NCBI RefSeq assembly: GCF_001056295.1
Contig: NZ_JVMD01000024.1
Coordinates: forward strand, 270,159 to 334,158
Origin: Corynebacterium halotolerans
GTDB lineage: Bacteria > Actinomycetota > Actinomycetes > Mycobacteriales > Mycobacteriaceae
Direction of reading: 5' to 3'
Length of the DNA stretch: 64,000 nucleotides
Part shown: positions 63,964-64,000 of the stretch, in pieces
How the letters are laid out: each line of letters starts with the position of its first letter
Position numbering within the stretch: position 1 is the first letter of the stretch
The notes under the pieces: generated by a model
What the model was told of the DNA's origin: nothing
Databases searched by the model: none
The model's input: only the letters and a program-made list of their open reading frames with translations
Translations under genes and position numbers: made by a program

Positions 63964-64000
63964 GTGGCGGGACGGCTCAACCGCCGCAGAAGCCAATCGC

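Noticed and set aside
63718..63996. Open frames across the palindrome after lexA
   Set aside because: They only translate the repeats (PPRMRNPTR-type text recurring), with no start signal.

Overview
The window is a GC-rich (roughly 70%) actinobacterial chromosome segment. It most likely comes from a high-GC Corynebacterium. The evidence is a DtxR regulator with metal ligands at the same positions as diphtheria DtxR, a DivS-type protein between nrdR and lexA, the arabinogalactan arabinofuranosyltransferase AftC, a coproporphyrin-type haem branch (HemE, HemY, HemQ), and gene order that tracks the Mycobacterium tuberculosis Rv2671-Rv2720 interval. Most of the window is conserved housekeeping sequence. 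I see no prophage, insertion sequence, CRISPR array or defence island.

Layout: 1-834 copper-handling pair (CopC and PCuAC). 1090-2069 tRNA genes (Val, Gly, Cys, Val, Gly). 2258-5417 ferritin, a RibD_C reductase, aftC and msrB. 5495-9618 hemE-hemY-hemQ and a DUF3000 gene. 9677-13845 a four-gene ferric-siderophore ABC operon behind two DtxR-like boxes; it interrupts the order conserved with mycobacteria. 13936-23402 an RNase D-like gene, dxs, an RNA methyltransferase, DUF3710, dut, DUF3093, DUF4193, cei, suhB and ppgK. 23704-25227 sigA. 25405-29600 accessory membrane proteins, one of them frameshifted. 29720-34544 a helicase, DUF3039, DUF3099, a methyltransferase and dtd. 34830-37675 sigB, dtxR and galE. 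37689-44310 DUF4192, a PAC2 protein, a secreted LIP lipase and a DUF3516 helicase. 44432-46726 oxyR divergent from ahpC-ahpD. 46851-57396 an accessory block: a YGQ-rich membrane protein, a Tat-exported ceramidase, a second LIP lipase, a nucleoside hydrolase, a baeRF-family protein, a Cys-rich lipoprotein and an antiporter-like transporter. 57497-63721 hrpA, nrdR, divS and lexA.

How it works together: DtxR (36009) probably controls the siderophore importer through the boxes at 13807-13845. SigB sits behind a SigH/SigE-type stress promoter. OxyR faces the AhpC/AhpD peroxidase pair. LexA faces DivS across a region with SOS-box sequence. Two secreted lipases and a secreted ceramidase suggest scavenging of host lipids, perhaps on skin (inference). 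Many genes have a TANNNT -10 element only 5-8 bases before the start codon and no Shine-Dalgarno sequence, which points to leaderless transcripts.

No obviously new multi-gene system is present. The most unusual items are a probable homopolymer frameshift in one of two paralogous small membrane proteins, an internally duplicated Cys-rich lipoprotein, the prion-like membrane protein, a perfect 29-bp inverted repeat after lexA, in-operon 9-bp tandem repeats, and a short motif that recurs just past gene ends.
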